64,000 nt of DNA, from assembly GCA_009760855.2 (NCBI GenBank), contig WPIO01000001.1, positions 9,914,001 to 9,978,000 on the forward strand. The letters are read 5' to 3'. Within the stretch, counting starts at the first letter, position 1. Each line of letters starts with the position of its first letter. This document shows, piece after piece, positions 11,243 to 21,598 of the stretch. Made by a program: the position numbers and the translations under genes. Source of the stretch: Cristatella mucedo. Its lineage: Eukaryota; Bryozoa; Phylactolaemata; Cristatellidae. The notes below the pieces were generated by a model, which was not told the DNA's origin, made no database searches, and saw only the letters and a list, made by a program, of their open reading frames with translations.

Positions 11243-13487
11243 GCGTTTGTATGTTGTTGGACTGTTGCAATGGCATGGTAAGTGGTTGCTGTCTTACTGC
11301 GGTTGGGCCATGCATCACCTGTTCTAACAACGGCTTCATTGGCACGAGCGGCCGGCAGCACGAGCATCTCCACAGCGCTCTGCACGAGTATGGCAGGGGC
11401 TACGTCAAGTGTGACGCTGAGGTACTGCTATCATGTGCTATATACATGTGCTATCGCGTTATATCCTCGTTATCATTCGCAAACTTCTCTTCGATGGAGC
11501 AAAATGAAGACATATATCTAAGTAGAGTTTCCCAAAATGTGACTAGTACGGATCTTAATCGCTGGCCATATAAGTTCCTTGAATGTTCTTTCTATTCGTG
11601 CAGGGGAAGCGCTGGCTGTCCCGCCCGCTCCGGCTCAGCAACTCTGCTTTGACACTAGCATGGAAGTTCACGCTGCCCTCTTCTCCTTGCTGCACTCAGA
11701 TCTGAGAGTCATTTACAGATTTATTAGCATATTAATTGTTTTCTAATATTTGCTGGAAAATTTGATGCCAAATTTAGTGCTGGGGAGTTTGAGTTTAAGA
11801 TTAGCTTAGAAAAATAGGCCGGTCATTGAGAGATGCCTCACCGAACACAAATTTGTTTTTTAGGACCGCCCTGGTGCTGTGCTTTTTTTTTTTTTAATGA
11901 ACACTGGTACGCTGTCGAACTTAAGTCAGGAGGACTATCGGTGGAACGAGGTGATCTATTCGCCATTATCTTGGATTCTAAAACCTGATACATTAAGCTT
12001 GAACTCTGAAGATCGCCTGACTAACACCATGCATGTTGGAGGACAGCTTGTCTGCTTTTCAGCTGTAAGGGCACAAAATTACTTTTATTACGACATTCAA
12101 ATAATCAAGGCTTAGCCACTATTTTAATGTATAAATGATAAAAATGGATACTCTTCTCAAAAGTTAAATTTCCTTTATAGTGAATGCATTCGAAAATGTT
12201 TATGCTTATATACTTTCTGAATTCAAAAAATAAGACGTGTTCTACATATGCAGCCGCTAGCGCGAATGCTGGGCAAACATCACTACAGGGCAAGCCTGCA
12301 GCGATTTTTCATCGATAGTGTACAGTTCAGGTCTAAATTCCAGCTCTTTTTCGAAAACATCGCTTTCATCGTTGAGGATTCTTGTGAACAGCGTTAGCCG
12401 TGCTTTACAACAAAACAGATGACTGTTAACACATCTTTCAATCAGCCATATCTTGCACCGCTAAGTGTAATCGAATAACTATCGATACCGTATTTTAAGA
12501 GCATCATGAAGTGAATATGAATGTTTCTTCTGAACTCAGATTTGATTTTGAGTGACCACCACTTACCTAATACCTATGTACGTTCGTTTCGATTGATCGT
12601 AATTTTTTTTCACCAAATCAGTTAATGTCGAAATAATTTTTTAGCCCACAAAATCAACGCAAACTTAGGTCGGGTGACTATAGTCTACTGTCATTGCAGT
12701 ACACGCCGGCAATGTCACAGCTTGAGAAGATCAAGTTCTCGCAAGTTCTGAACGAATTGTTCCACCTCAACAAGAACCGAATCGAGTTTGCACAACATGG
12801 TAGACGCATGGACGCTTTGTCTCGACGAGAAAAGATATTTTTAGCGGCCCACAACTTTTCCTTACGACAAGTGGAGAATTCTATCCCGGCCATACGTAAA
12901 TGCTCAGGTCACTACAGAGCATCGGAGCTCTGCATCTCTTCGCAAAATTTCGGAATGTCAGGGTCGGAATCTGCGCCTGCAAGTCTGACTAATGCTAACA
13001 GCCATGCTTTACGTGAGTACACGACAACGGCTAGGGCTGAGTGTGCAGCACAAAGCTTGGTAAGCTCGCCGAATCTTCTATCTCCAACTTACGAAATAAC
13101 AACTACCAAAACGAGAGACAACTCAAAATGCCATCGGCCATTGCAGCTGCTGGAATCAAAGTGCATTCATAGGAGAGCTAAGACCCAGACATTCTCTTAT
13201 TACTTATAGCTAACTTGCAATGCTGCTAGTCGGTGAAAGCCATGCTGCATCTACATGTACCTAGACTATGGCTTAAGGGTATTTTCAAGATAGTGTACCA
13301 TAACTGTGCTGCAGGAATTTCTCGTCAAATATTATGCAATGTACTTGAACACATTTTGACGATAGTTGTTAATTTGAACTCTCTTATACAGTTTAATGAT
13401 GTAATGGCTCCACGAGTAAATAGTAAAAAAGATCAAAAGGCGGAAAATACATGGAAACCACCCTTGATACAAGCTGTCGTAATCTGA
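11243..13487 (+). CDS. Unidentified multi-exon gene, 3' part
   Basis: Five exons join in a single open phase on the plus strand: 11243-11277, 11604-11707, 11930-12064, 12700-13012 and 13315-13487 (stop TGA). Most boundaries are good GT-AG sites; the donor at 11707 (GTCATT) is weak. The spliced product has about 252 residues, with pieces RLYVVGLLQWHG, MEVHAALFSLLHSDLR, NEVIYSPLSWILKPDTLSL, SQLEKIKFSQVLNELFHLNK and a polar C-terminus ending IQAVVI. The exon at 12700 looks alpha-helical and charged. I do not recognise the family. A further exon at 11153-11207 would fit the phase but would leave an intron of only 35 bases. AATAAA at 13698 fits a 3' end. Confidence 0.55.
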
Positions 13488-13697
13488 TTGGGTGGTAATT
13501 GTACAATAGCTGGTGCAAACTAATCAGTTATCGCCGCCTTTGTTACCTCCACTCAAGAGACTATGCCACTACTTCATGCAAGGAAGTGGCAGGTCTAGTT
13601 GCAGTTGCTGCCGAGACTCAATTGCCCGAAGTTTCGCTGAAGTAGCTTAAGGGTTATACACGTGGCCAGCAGACAAGTTTGTATATTTGGCATTGCT

Positions 13698-13703
13698 AAT
13701 AAA
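13698..13703 (+). terminator. Polyadenylation signal AATAAA
   Basis: A canonical AATAAA lies about 210 bases after the stop of the unidentified plus-strand gene, at a fitting distance for its 3' UTR. Confidence 0.45.
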
Positions 13704-14770
13704 TCAATATGGTAGAACTAAATTTGACTCGTAAAGCAGGCTACAGCCCTTCCGTATTCACCATCACCAGATAGCAGTGCTCAGACCTTGGCTGAAATAA
13801 ATAACCTGTCGCACTAGAAGCCTCCGTGGCCAAGAGGCTGGCTGATAATGAGCTACCCAGTCCCTTACGTATGCACTTTCCACTCCAGAGACTTTTCAGA
13901 TCCTCGGCAAGACAGCCAGCTCCAGACACACCCTCTTATGCTCGCTGAAGGATGTTGAAAGCTAAGCTAATCCAGGTCACGAGTGCTTTCAATCTTTAGC
14001 TAGAAACAGGCATCGTAGGCATATAGTACTGTGTGAGCAGCTAGTCGAGTTAACTTACCACCTCCACACAATGAACGCCCTCAAGGTGGAGTGATCTACA
14101 TTACACTCTATTTATATATCGACAGACATTCACGAATGCAGTGCCATTAGCTAATTAGCAAAATGTTTTCCTTGCTTCCAGAAAATCAACGTCGACGCCC
14201 AAGCCAATATTACCACGTCAATTTAGACTATACGACGGTATAGAAAGCCATACTTGGAGCCTGGTTTTCCTTTCATAGCCATTGGCTAGGTGCCGCCTCA
14301 TAATTTGCAGTCGGCTCCCCTTGCATTAAAGCTAAAAATATAGTTGAGTGCCTCACTCCTTTTACTTACCTGCACCTGCCTGCTAGCAACAGTAGCACCG
14401 GACAGTAGATGAGGCCGGTTTCATCCGTATTATCCAGGTCCTAGAGGTGATAGTAGGATATTCATTGACAAAGATGTGGTGAAGTGGTAATCGCACCAGT
14501 GTTTGCACAGCCTCTTCCCCTGTATCTTGATGCCTTTAAACTAGTGGTGACTACCATGCATTTCATCAATTTCTCAAACCAGCCATAGGAAAAAGCAGCG
14601 CTTCGAAAGCTTATGCTCACAAGGCAAACCATCTACCTTTCTTGCGAATTAGCTAACCTGTCAGAAAAAGTCGAAGGACTTAAAAATTCCAGAACCCTGA
14701 TAATTAAACATTATGCTTTCGGTAGAGGGAGTAAAAGAATTATCGAAATTCACTGATAAAGCAAAAATCG
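13704..14770. other. No gene recognised
   Basis: I see no coding exon, SINE or LINE that I can defend. Short open frames are isolated and lack splice or family support. Confidence 0.4.
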
Positions 14771-14774
14771 ACGG

Positions 14775-15240
14775 TTCAAAGCTAGAATTTTGGGTGAATA
14801 TTGTAGTACACGGTCGTTATGGTGTACCCATCAAATTTTACGCCGTTTTGCCAGCGAGCTTCGTGCAAATGGGCTCTGTAGATATTAAAAATCCACTGCA
14901 AGTCGGCTTCGCTAAGCTCCCAGTTTCAATCGCATATTAAACTATTATTCAAAAGATAGCCAGTTTTGAGCGATCGCATGCCTTCTCATGCAATCCGCTG
15001 CAGCTCCTCTGATGGCGGATCTTGTTATGAGAACTCTTGCGAGAGGAGAAAGAAATGTTGTGGGTACTTGAACAGTCGCCCAGTTTGGTATGTAATGCAT
15101 ATCGGAACTTAAAACAACATATTTCCAGTGGATTAACGAGTAGCCCATTTGCACGAGAACACAAGAGGGAAATGGCATGAAATTTGGTCGGTACATTATA
15201 GCGATGTACAGCAATATACAAACAAAATTTGAGCTTCGTG
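14775..15240. repeat. Diverged inverted repeat (two ~125-150 bp arms)
   Basis: The plus strand from about 14775 to 14905 is matched, with many substitutions, by the reverse complement of about 15115-15240. Shared anchors are AATATTG(T/C)(A/T)GTACA, TGTACC, CAAATTTT/CAAATTTC and GTGCAAATGGGCT. The spacer is about 210 bases. Both arms give an open frame, but with different residues. It may be an old non-autonomous transposon or two opposed copies of one repeat. Confidence 0.55.
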
Positions 15241-15244
15241 GAGC

Positions 15245-15520
15245 CTATTTTCGGTCAATTTTTACTAGAGTGGATTGTGGTAATTCAATGAACACCAGGC
15301 ACAGTACCTCAGCCACATTCACAGCCAAATAGCTTGTGGTCTTACGGAGGATATCTGAGATCGTGGCTTGATTCAAGCAGTCACCTAGCCCAAGGCATCT
15401 TTTAGCCCATCGGCAAACATTTTTATGAAAGATGGCTGGGTTCTCCTTTTTTATATGCACATCTTTTTTATCGACAACCGGCGAACATGATTCTTCTTGT
15501 GGGAACCATAATAAAAGCAC
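15245..15520 (-). pseudogene. Possible pogo/Tigger/jerky-like transposase fragment
   Basis: The minus-strand frame contains ENPAIFHKNVCRWAKRCLGL followed by LNQATISDILRKT. This resembles the CENP-B/Tigger type helix-turn-helix, in which a WA(K)..F/L.L segment precedes SQSTISRILK. Only this DNA-binding piece is visible; no DDE catalytic region was found nearby. The assignment rests on a short motif. Confidence 0.4.
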
Positions 15521-15559
15521 TTAAAATAAGCTTAGCGTACCACTCACGTGACCACAGGC

Positions 15560-16320
15560 CATGGTGGGTCACATGGGTACTACCATGTAAGCTCAACTCC
15601 ACTATAAGCACAGAAAGACATCCGATGAAAGGAATGCTTACAGAGAGGTTCGACTGTATTTTCTAAATACAGAACGATTAAAGGCCACATGACTCGAGAC
15701 TGAGTTCCAAAACAAGCATTCTCATGGATATACCTCCACTAAGTCAAGCACTGCCTCATGCCCTAAATGCTATGTTGGATCACAATCGTTTTAGTCACCT
15801 CAATCAAACTGAACAGGACAAAACATATAGAAACTACTCTTAAGCATACACTTATAAATCTAAGCACTTATTAAACCAATTTAAGATAAATTACACATGG
15901 ATTAAAAAAACAAATTAATCTTTCAAACAAGTTAGCTAACTTCTCACATTACCAGGACTTACTGCCATTAAATTTTTTTAATGTGTTCTACAAATAGCAT
16001 CAATGCAAACAGTGACAGCAGCGAAAGGTTACCACGTGGATCGGTACCTTATTATTCACAATAATACAAACATAATGTTAGCACAAGTCTAAACATCATG
16101 TTAGCACAAGTGCATCAATTCCAGCCACGAGTGACATGACATATATCACCTCACGGTACCAATTTGTGGCTCGGATAACGTTAGCCAACTGCTTACAGTG
16201 TCTAGCTGGTCAGATGCACCTCGCAGAGGTGCTACACACTGATCTGACACGGCAGCTTTTCAGGCTGACCATGATGTTGCCGATTGCTTGTATATACAAG
16301 GTAGTTGTATGACTACATCT
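15560..16320. other. No gene recognised
   Basis: AT-rich DNA between the transposase-like fragment and the last exon of the minus-strand SNRPD3; it includes that gene's 3' UTR. No AATAAA on the minus strand is obvious. Confidence 0.4.
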
Positions 16321-16324
16321 ATTG

Positions 16325-17661
16325 CTACCTTCTCCTCTGAAACACGTTGCCACCACCTCGTGCTGCTCGGCCACGACCTCTTGCAGCTGAAACAAACCAA
16401 AGTAGAATCGTAATTACCATGTTCTCAATGCTACCATTATCACTGACACCGTCACTAAGAACGCACATTAATCTAATGCAGGAAGTGAGCGAGACTTCTA
16501 GTATTGCTTAAGCATAGATCGGGTCATGGTGGCGTGGTTGAGGGTCCCCGAGCGAGAGCCTAAATCAATCCATACATCTCAAGTGAGGGGATCAAAATGC
16601 ATCAATTAGCATTAGAGAAAACGCTTAGCCAGTCATAGAAGCAGCAACAGCAGCTAGCACATAATTAAACCACAGGGATACATCTTTGCTCGTTATGCTA
16701 GAGAGACCAGTTGATAGCAGCAGCATACCTCATTTCACAAAACAGCCATCAAAATAGCATCAGCATGCATTTAAATCCTTAGCAATAAACAGGACTGGAC
16801 ATCATGTTAAAATTTAGTTTTACAACAATGCCAATTTAAGATTGGTGCAAATAATAATAGCTGATCCAACAGCCCCATTTTTATACCAGCCGAGGAGCCT
16901 TAACGGCTATCACCACCGCTTTCAGTGGGCAATATGATCACCCACTGCAGGGCTCACACCCACGACCAGGGTCGTGAAAAGCGAGAACCTTACCTCCTGG
17001 GCTACGACCAAGGAGCACAAACAGGCAAGCGACACAATGAATTTGCATCTCATAGTGCACTTGAAAACAATCAGCGTTAGCTGATTCAACAGCCCCATTA
17101 GTGTAGCGACTAACGAGTCGTAGCAGCTATCACTCCTGCTTGCAATGAGCAATAAAAGAATATCGCGACGAACGTGTACTTGGAGTTGTGCACAAATAAA
17201 TAAAACCTAACCTAAGCACAGGCTAATGGAGAGGAACTTTCGAGTTGGTGCAGCTTAAGACAATGACAGATCTGGCATTCAAGCAACAGCCTGTTCAAGT
17301 GGCAATAAATAAGCTTCCATCCAGCAGGAACTCCAGAGGGCAGCCAAGCCGAAACAAGCATAAAACAGCTAAGGCACACACGAAGCATATGATGGCACGG
17401 TGAGTAAATACATATGATGGCACCAAAAAAGCCAAATATATAACTCCCACACTGTGAAAGTTATTAAGCACACCTATAGCCATCGTGCAAAATAAACTTC
17501 TTACAAAAAGAGTCGGGATACAACGAGAGTCATGATAATAAAGGCATGTAGAGTATCGTATGCACACCAAGGTCGTTTAGGCTTTGAGTGTGCTACAGAA
17601 AACTGGCCCAACACCCACTTCTTCGTCTCAGTGGCTTTGAGCATTTACAGATTAGGAAATT

Positions 17662-17719
<58 letters not shown>

Positions 17720-19635
17720 AAGATCTGAATTCCAAGTAAAAAAAAAAAAGAGTAGACGTGTTCGCATAATGGAATTCACTTTGGTTGGACAAGTAACAGT
17801 GAGGATTGGATAATTCGTGATAAAGCAAACTAACTATCCCCCCTCAAACCGATAATGACAGCTCCATACCTATCCTAAGAGCTGACAATTCAGTGGCCCT
17901 CAGTGGTGCTCTACCCCAAACGAAATGCAGGCCTGACCTTTAAATGAAGGTCAACTGAAAAGTGATGAATGCAAATGAAACCAGCTCTTTGGAAGTCTGT
18001 TGACTACTGAATGTGTACCGAAAGCTGCTTAGGCTATGAGTGCACTATACAAAACTTCTGCATAACACCCATTTAGTCTTTATGGCTTTGTGGAGTTACA
18101 GACAGAGATCACTACATTACATTGGGATATGTGGCTACATTACCACAGTGCCAAGGATATAATTTCCCTAAGCCGTGTTTCCACGGCTAGTCTTGCTTCT
18201 GTCCTGCTTTGGTCTTGAACAGAGATTATAGGGCCAGTTTTCTCTTAGTCTTGCTTTGTACTAGCTCTACCCCAAAAGTGATAATGGGAACATTGCTTCT
18301 ATTAGGGGAGTATGAAACGGCCTTCTACAGTGCACCTTCTGCCGGCCGAAGACCTTCCGCGATCCTTTTTTGGCTGCCACCTCAAGATATGATCCATACA
18401 CAAATATAGTTCCCAGTGCCCCATAAGGACTGACTCTCGTGGAACCCATCGATGGCTTCGCCGGTCAAGTTGTCGACCTTGCTTTTCAAAGCGATTAAGA
18501 AGTTATGATGGGCCTCATGATTAGTCGCTTGGTCAGTCTTGCCTCAGTCTTGGCCAAGAAGTAGAACCATGCTCCCACTTCTGAGTCTTCGTTCAGTCAT
18601 CGACAAACGTTTGATCCTGCCCCTCCCCAGTCTAGGTGACGTAAGCACTGAAGACTGAAGCAGGACGGAAACTAGACTGACCGTGTAAACGGGCTTTAGG
18701 TTAAGCAGTTCACAACTCAGGGTCAGCGAGTCACACATATGCGCCTGTGAGCATTAAGATCCGCGATAGGACATAACATTAGAGAAGCTACTGTAAAATA
18801 GTGTAAACATTCGTTTTGACAAGATATTTCCCAGCGAGATAGAATTAAAACAAGTAGAAAGTAGCTTCTCCGCCAAGGACGATACGATATCATTGGAACT
18901 GAAGGAAGGCGAGCAAAGGAAGAAATGAAAGCTGAAAGTACTGTCTCCAACAATTTCGCGAGGTAAACTCTGAGCCATTACAAATAATAACTCGGGAGCT
19001 TGATTAGGCAGTGGTGGTAATGACGAAGCGAGAAAGCAAGCGACTGGCACAACTGAAATTAAAAATACAGCCTGTCAACAGGGACATACAGAACCCTAAA
19101 GGTACAAATATACTTATCTACTAGGCGCTATGCAAGACATACAAATGGCTAGAGCAGAATTAACGATATAACAATGTCACGCCTGCAGTCAACCCGGAAA
19201 TGGATGTACTTTCATTAGTGTAGTCATAAGATGCCTATAATTTTTCTGTTGTGCGTAGAACATGTGTGCATGACAAGGCAGCCAATGAGCGGTAAAAAAT
19301 CATTAGGCTTTACCTTGTGCGCGCAAGATGGCCGACTTGCCGCGCCCAGCGCTATCAGAAGTCGTTCCTTTTCCTTGAATCTTCTTGAACATCGGAGCGT
19401 TCTTCAACATATCCGGTAATATCAAGAACCGTATCTTACTCCCACGTATGTAAATATTCTCCAGCTGAGCCACGCGGCCATCGCGGTAAGTAACAGTAAG
19501 TCCAGCTAGCTGGCAGTTCATATTATCCTCTGCCTCGATCAACTTGCCCCGATAAACCTCGCCCGACGTGGTCTCTAAAGTCACAATATGGCCTTCTGCT
19601 TCATGAAGTACTTTAATTGGTACTCCGATCGACAT
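16325..19635 (-). CDS. SNRPD3: Small nuclear ribonucleoprotein Sm D3, copy 1
   Basis: Two exons, 19635-19314 and 16386-16325, give 127 residues, close to the usual ~126 of SmD3. Exon 1 starts [20 protein letters not shown] and carries both Sm motifs, including the NMNCQL and [20 protein letters not shown] segments. Exon 2 encodes only the Arg/Gly tail [20 protein letters not shown] and the stop TAG. The intron (2.9 kb) splits a codon after its first base. SmD3 is one of the seven core proteins that ring the Sm site of spliceosomal U snRNAs; its RG tail is normally arginine-dimethylated. It is transcribed away from a second copy at 20181. The intron holds a TIR element, a LINE B tail, two SINE pieces and a CA tract. 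Confidence 0.96.
16845..17160 (-). repeat. Two reversed SINE family 1 pieces
   Basis: 16845-17015 is a near full-length reversed copy: terminal AGCTGATCCAACAGCC, the TAACGGCTATCACCACCGCTT box, the CACCCACTGCAGGGCT segment and a tRNA-like region with ACGACCAGGGTCGTG. 17070-17160 is a second copy that contains only the non-tRNA half (GCTGATTCAACAGCCCC to CTTGCAATGAGCAATAAA). Both lie in the SNRPD3 copy 1 intron. Confidence 0.75.
17664..17718. repeat. (CA)n microsatellite
   Basis: Pure CA dinucleotide repeat of about 55 bases in the intron of SNRPD3 copy 1. Confidence 0.97.
17993..18122 (+). repeat. LINE B tail fragment
   Basis: Matches the last ~130 bases of LINE B: GTACCGAAAGCTGCTTAGG, the TATACAAAACTTCTGC segment, CTTTATGGCTTTGTGGAGTT and the ACATTACATT end. 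No coding part remains. Confidence 0.8.
18170..18698. mobile_element. Non-autonomous TIR element (MITE), Harbinger-like ends
   Basis: The left end TAAGCCGTGTTTCCACGGCT and the following AGTCTTGCTTCTGTCCTGC are matched by the reverse complement of the right end (TAAAGCCCGTTTACACGGTC, then AGTCTAGTTTCCGTCCTGC). This gives imperfect terminal inverted repeats of about 37 bases. Both ends carry TAA outside, compatible with the 3-bp TWA target duplication of PIF/Harbinger elements. No transposase is encoded in its ~529 bases. It sits in the SNRPD3 copy 1 intron; a truncated relative is at 34839. Confidence 0.7.
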
Positions 19636-20180
19636 AATTAGCAAGAACTGGAGGAGTACGTACTGCACGAAAGATCGCGAAGTCGCCGGTAAAAATTTAT
19701 TCTGCCCGCCTACCTCAAAGAGCCAGGCTGAGACAATGTTCCTCTGGCATATAGGGGTGGTTTATACTGAATTATAAAATAAATATTATTACACTTATAT
19801 AATTAATTTTGAATTAACTTCCGCTGATTTTACTTGTGGACACTAACAAAAATATATGGTTGGTAGACTTCACGAAAGTACAGCGAGCGCAGTTGCCAGC
19901 TGCCATTACAGGCATATATCAATGGTCCTGCTATCCATAGAGTCATAGATATAAATGGTACGTGACTCGCCCAATCGCAACTACGAAATACTCATGTAGT
20001 GAGTTCCCACAGAATAAAAATATACGATTGATTTTGTTTCAAAATATTTTATAAATATTGTCTCGCATGCTTATTTGTGTAAATATTGTAATTCATGGCA
20101 AATCCTTGGTATAGCGTACTGAGGCCTCTCTTACAGCTGCGCTTGCAACTGGCGGCACGTCTCTGAGAGCGTGAGCGGAA
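19636..20180. promoter_or_regulatory. Shared divergent upstream region of the two SNRPD3 genes
   Basis: Only 545 bases separate the two SmD3 start codons, which point away from each other. The middle is AT-rich (about 19760-19860 and 20030-20090) and the edges next to each gene are more GC-rich. Such a head-to-head layout suggests a bidirectional promoter. I see no clear TATA box at a fixed distance from either start. Confidence 0.6.
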
Positions 20181-20789
20181 ATGTCCATTGGAGTGCCTAT
20201 CAAAGTTTTGCATGAAGCAGAGGGTCACATCGTCACTCTTGAGACCACATCTGGGGAGGTTTATAGAGGAAAATTAATTGAAGCCGAAGATAATATGAAT
20301 TGCCAGCTCTCGTCGCTAACTGTTACCTACCGAGACGGCCGAGTTGCGCAATTAGAGAACATATACATTCGCGGAAGCAAGATTAGATTCCTGATCTTAC
20401 CAGATATGCTCAAGAATGCTCCTATGTTCAAAAAGATCCAAGGGAAAGGGACGACAACAGACAGCGCCGGTAGAGGAAAGTCGGCAATCTTGAGAGCCCA
20501 AGGTATGTGCTGTTGTGCTATAGTAGCCGGTTGGCTGACATTGGGAAGGCGCTGATTGTGTTGTAGTTCGTTCACAGCACTTGATTAAGAAGTTTCAGGC
20601 GTCCTTCTGTGTACTGCTCGTATCTGCTGTTAGCGTTTGGGGGTATGGTGGGGTATTGTGGGGACTAAGTAAACGGCGTCTGCTCACTTACCGTTATACC
20701 TGTCTAAAACGTCGCCTTCTGTTGTAGCTGCTCGCGGGAGAGGTCGTGCAGCACGCGGAGGAGGCAATGTATTCCAGCGGAGGCGGTGA
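20181..20789 (+). CDS. SNRPD3: Small nuclear ribonucleoprotein Sm D3, copy 2
   Basis: Exons 20181-20502 and 20728-20789 encode 127 residues, the same length as copy 1. The intron (225 bases, GTATGT...TTGTAG) interrupts the same codon at the same base. Exon 1 has the Sm1/Sm2 motifs; exon 2 has the RG tail [20 protein letters not shown] and stop TGA. The visible protein differences from copy 1 are only SS versus AG after NMNCQL and TTTD versus TTSD near residue 96, while codons differ at very many silent positions. That pattern is expected for an old duplication kept under strong protein constraint. Both exons use canonical splice sites. Confidence 0.97.
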
Positions 20790-20889
20790 ATTGAAGTGCT
20801 ACCCTAAATAGCTGCCGATGTCACAGCTGGGCCGTCGATTTGGGAGGACGCAATCATATGTACATATGAGCTACTGCATCGCCCGCAAT

Positions 20890-21597
20890 TATAAACGTGT
20901 ATTTTCTCTTACATTATAGTGCCTGCTGTAGCCAGGTGTTTTGCTTGTCTTACTTCGCTTGTCTGTTGTTGGCCTTAGTTGTCCTAACAAGACGTGCAAA
21001 CTGATAATATTGAGCTTATTTTCTGTCCTTAGAGCTTGATAAGTCCTCCAACGTTTGTGCGACCGAGTAAATGATGCGTAAAGGGAATGGATGTTGCTGT
21101 TGGCCTGATACAGCAGTCTGTAATGGACGTTGCTGGCATTGGTTGTTTGTGAGGTGGGCGTTGTTGTTCCTCCTCCCTGCTTTCTGTTTTCCCCGCCGCA
21201 CAGAGCTAAGAGTCGCGAGTCTTTCTGCTTCTTTGGCTGCTCAATGCGAAACGAACCGTGATGCAAATACAGTTGTACTAAGGAACTGTGCTCCCCCCAC
21301 CTTGATTGCAGCATACCAGATGCATGTGTTCACTGGTTCCCCCTGTGTGTGAGCACTTCAGGGTAGTGCAGTGATCGGCACTATATGGAACCTCAGCGAT
21401 TTCCGTTCTCACGGCGTGTTGGAAAGGTTGCAGTGAACAAGTCACACAAATATTAATGCCTAAACTGTCTTTGTAGTTTTCTTGTGTTTGCAGACAGCCG
21501 TGCTGCTTGATTAAGTGCAGCAGCCTTAGCTGGGCCTCAGATCGAGCCAGCTTTGCAGGACAAAGGGGGTTTGTGTTTCGTGCTGGTGCATTCACTT
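20890..21597. other. No gene recognised
   Basis: 3' flank of SNRPD3 copy 2. Open frames on both strands lack family resemblance, and I found no SINE or LINE. Confidence 0.4.
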
Positions 21598-21598
21598 G

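Noticed and set aside
16210-16395. 61-codon minus-strand frame
   Set aside because: Wrong-frame shadow of the SNRPD3 copy 1 Arg/Gly exon (16386-16325).
18723-19050. 98-codon minus-strand frame between SNRPD3 exons
   Set aside because: It lies in the long intron of SNRPD3 copy 1, shows no resemblance to a known protein, and is not needed for the SmD3 product.
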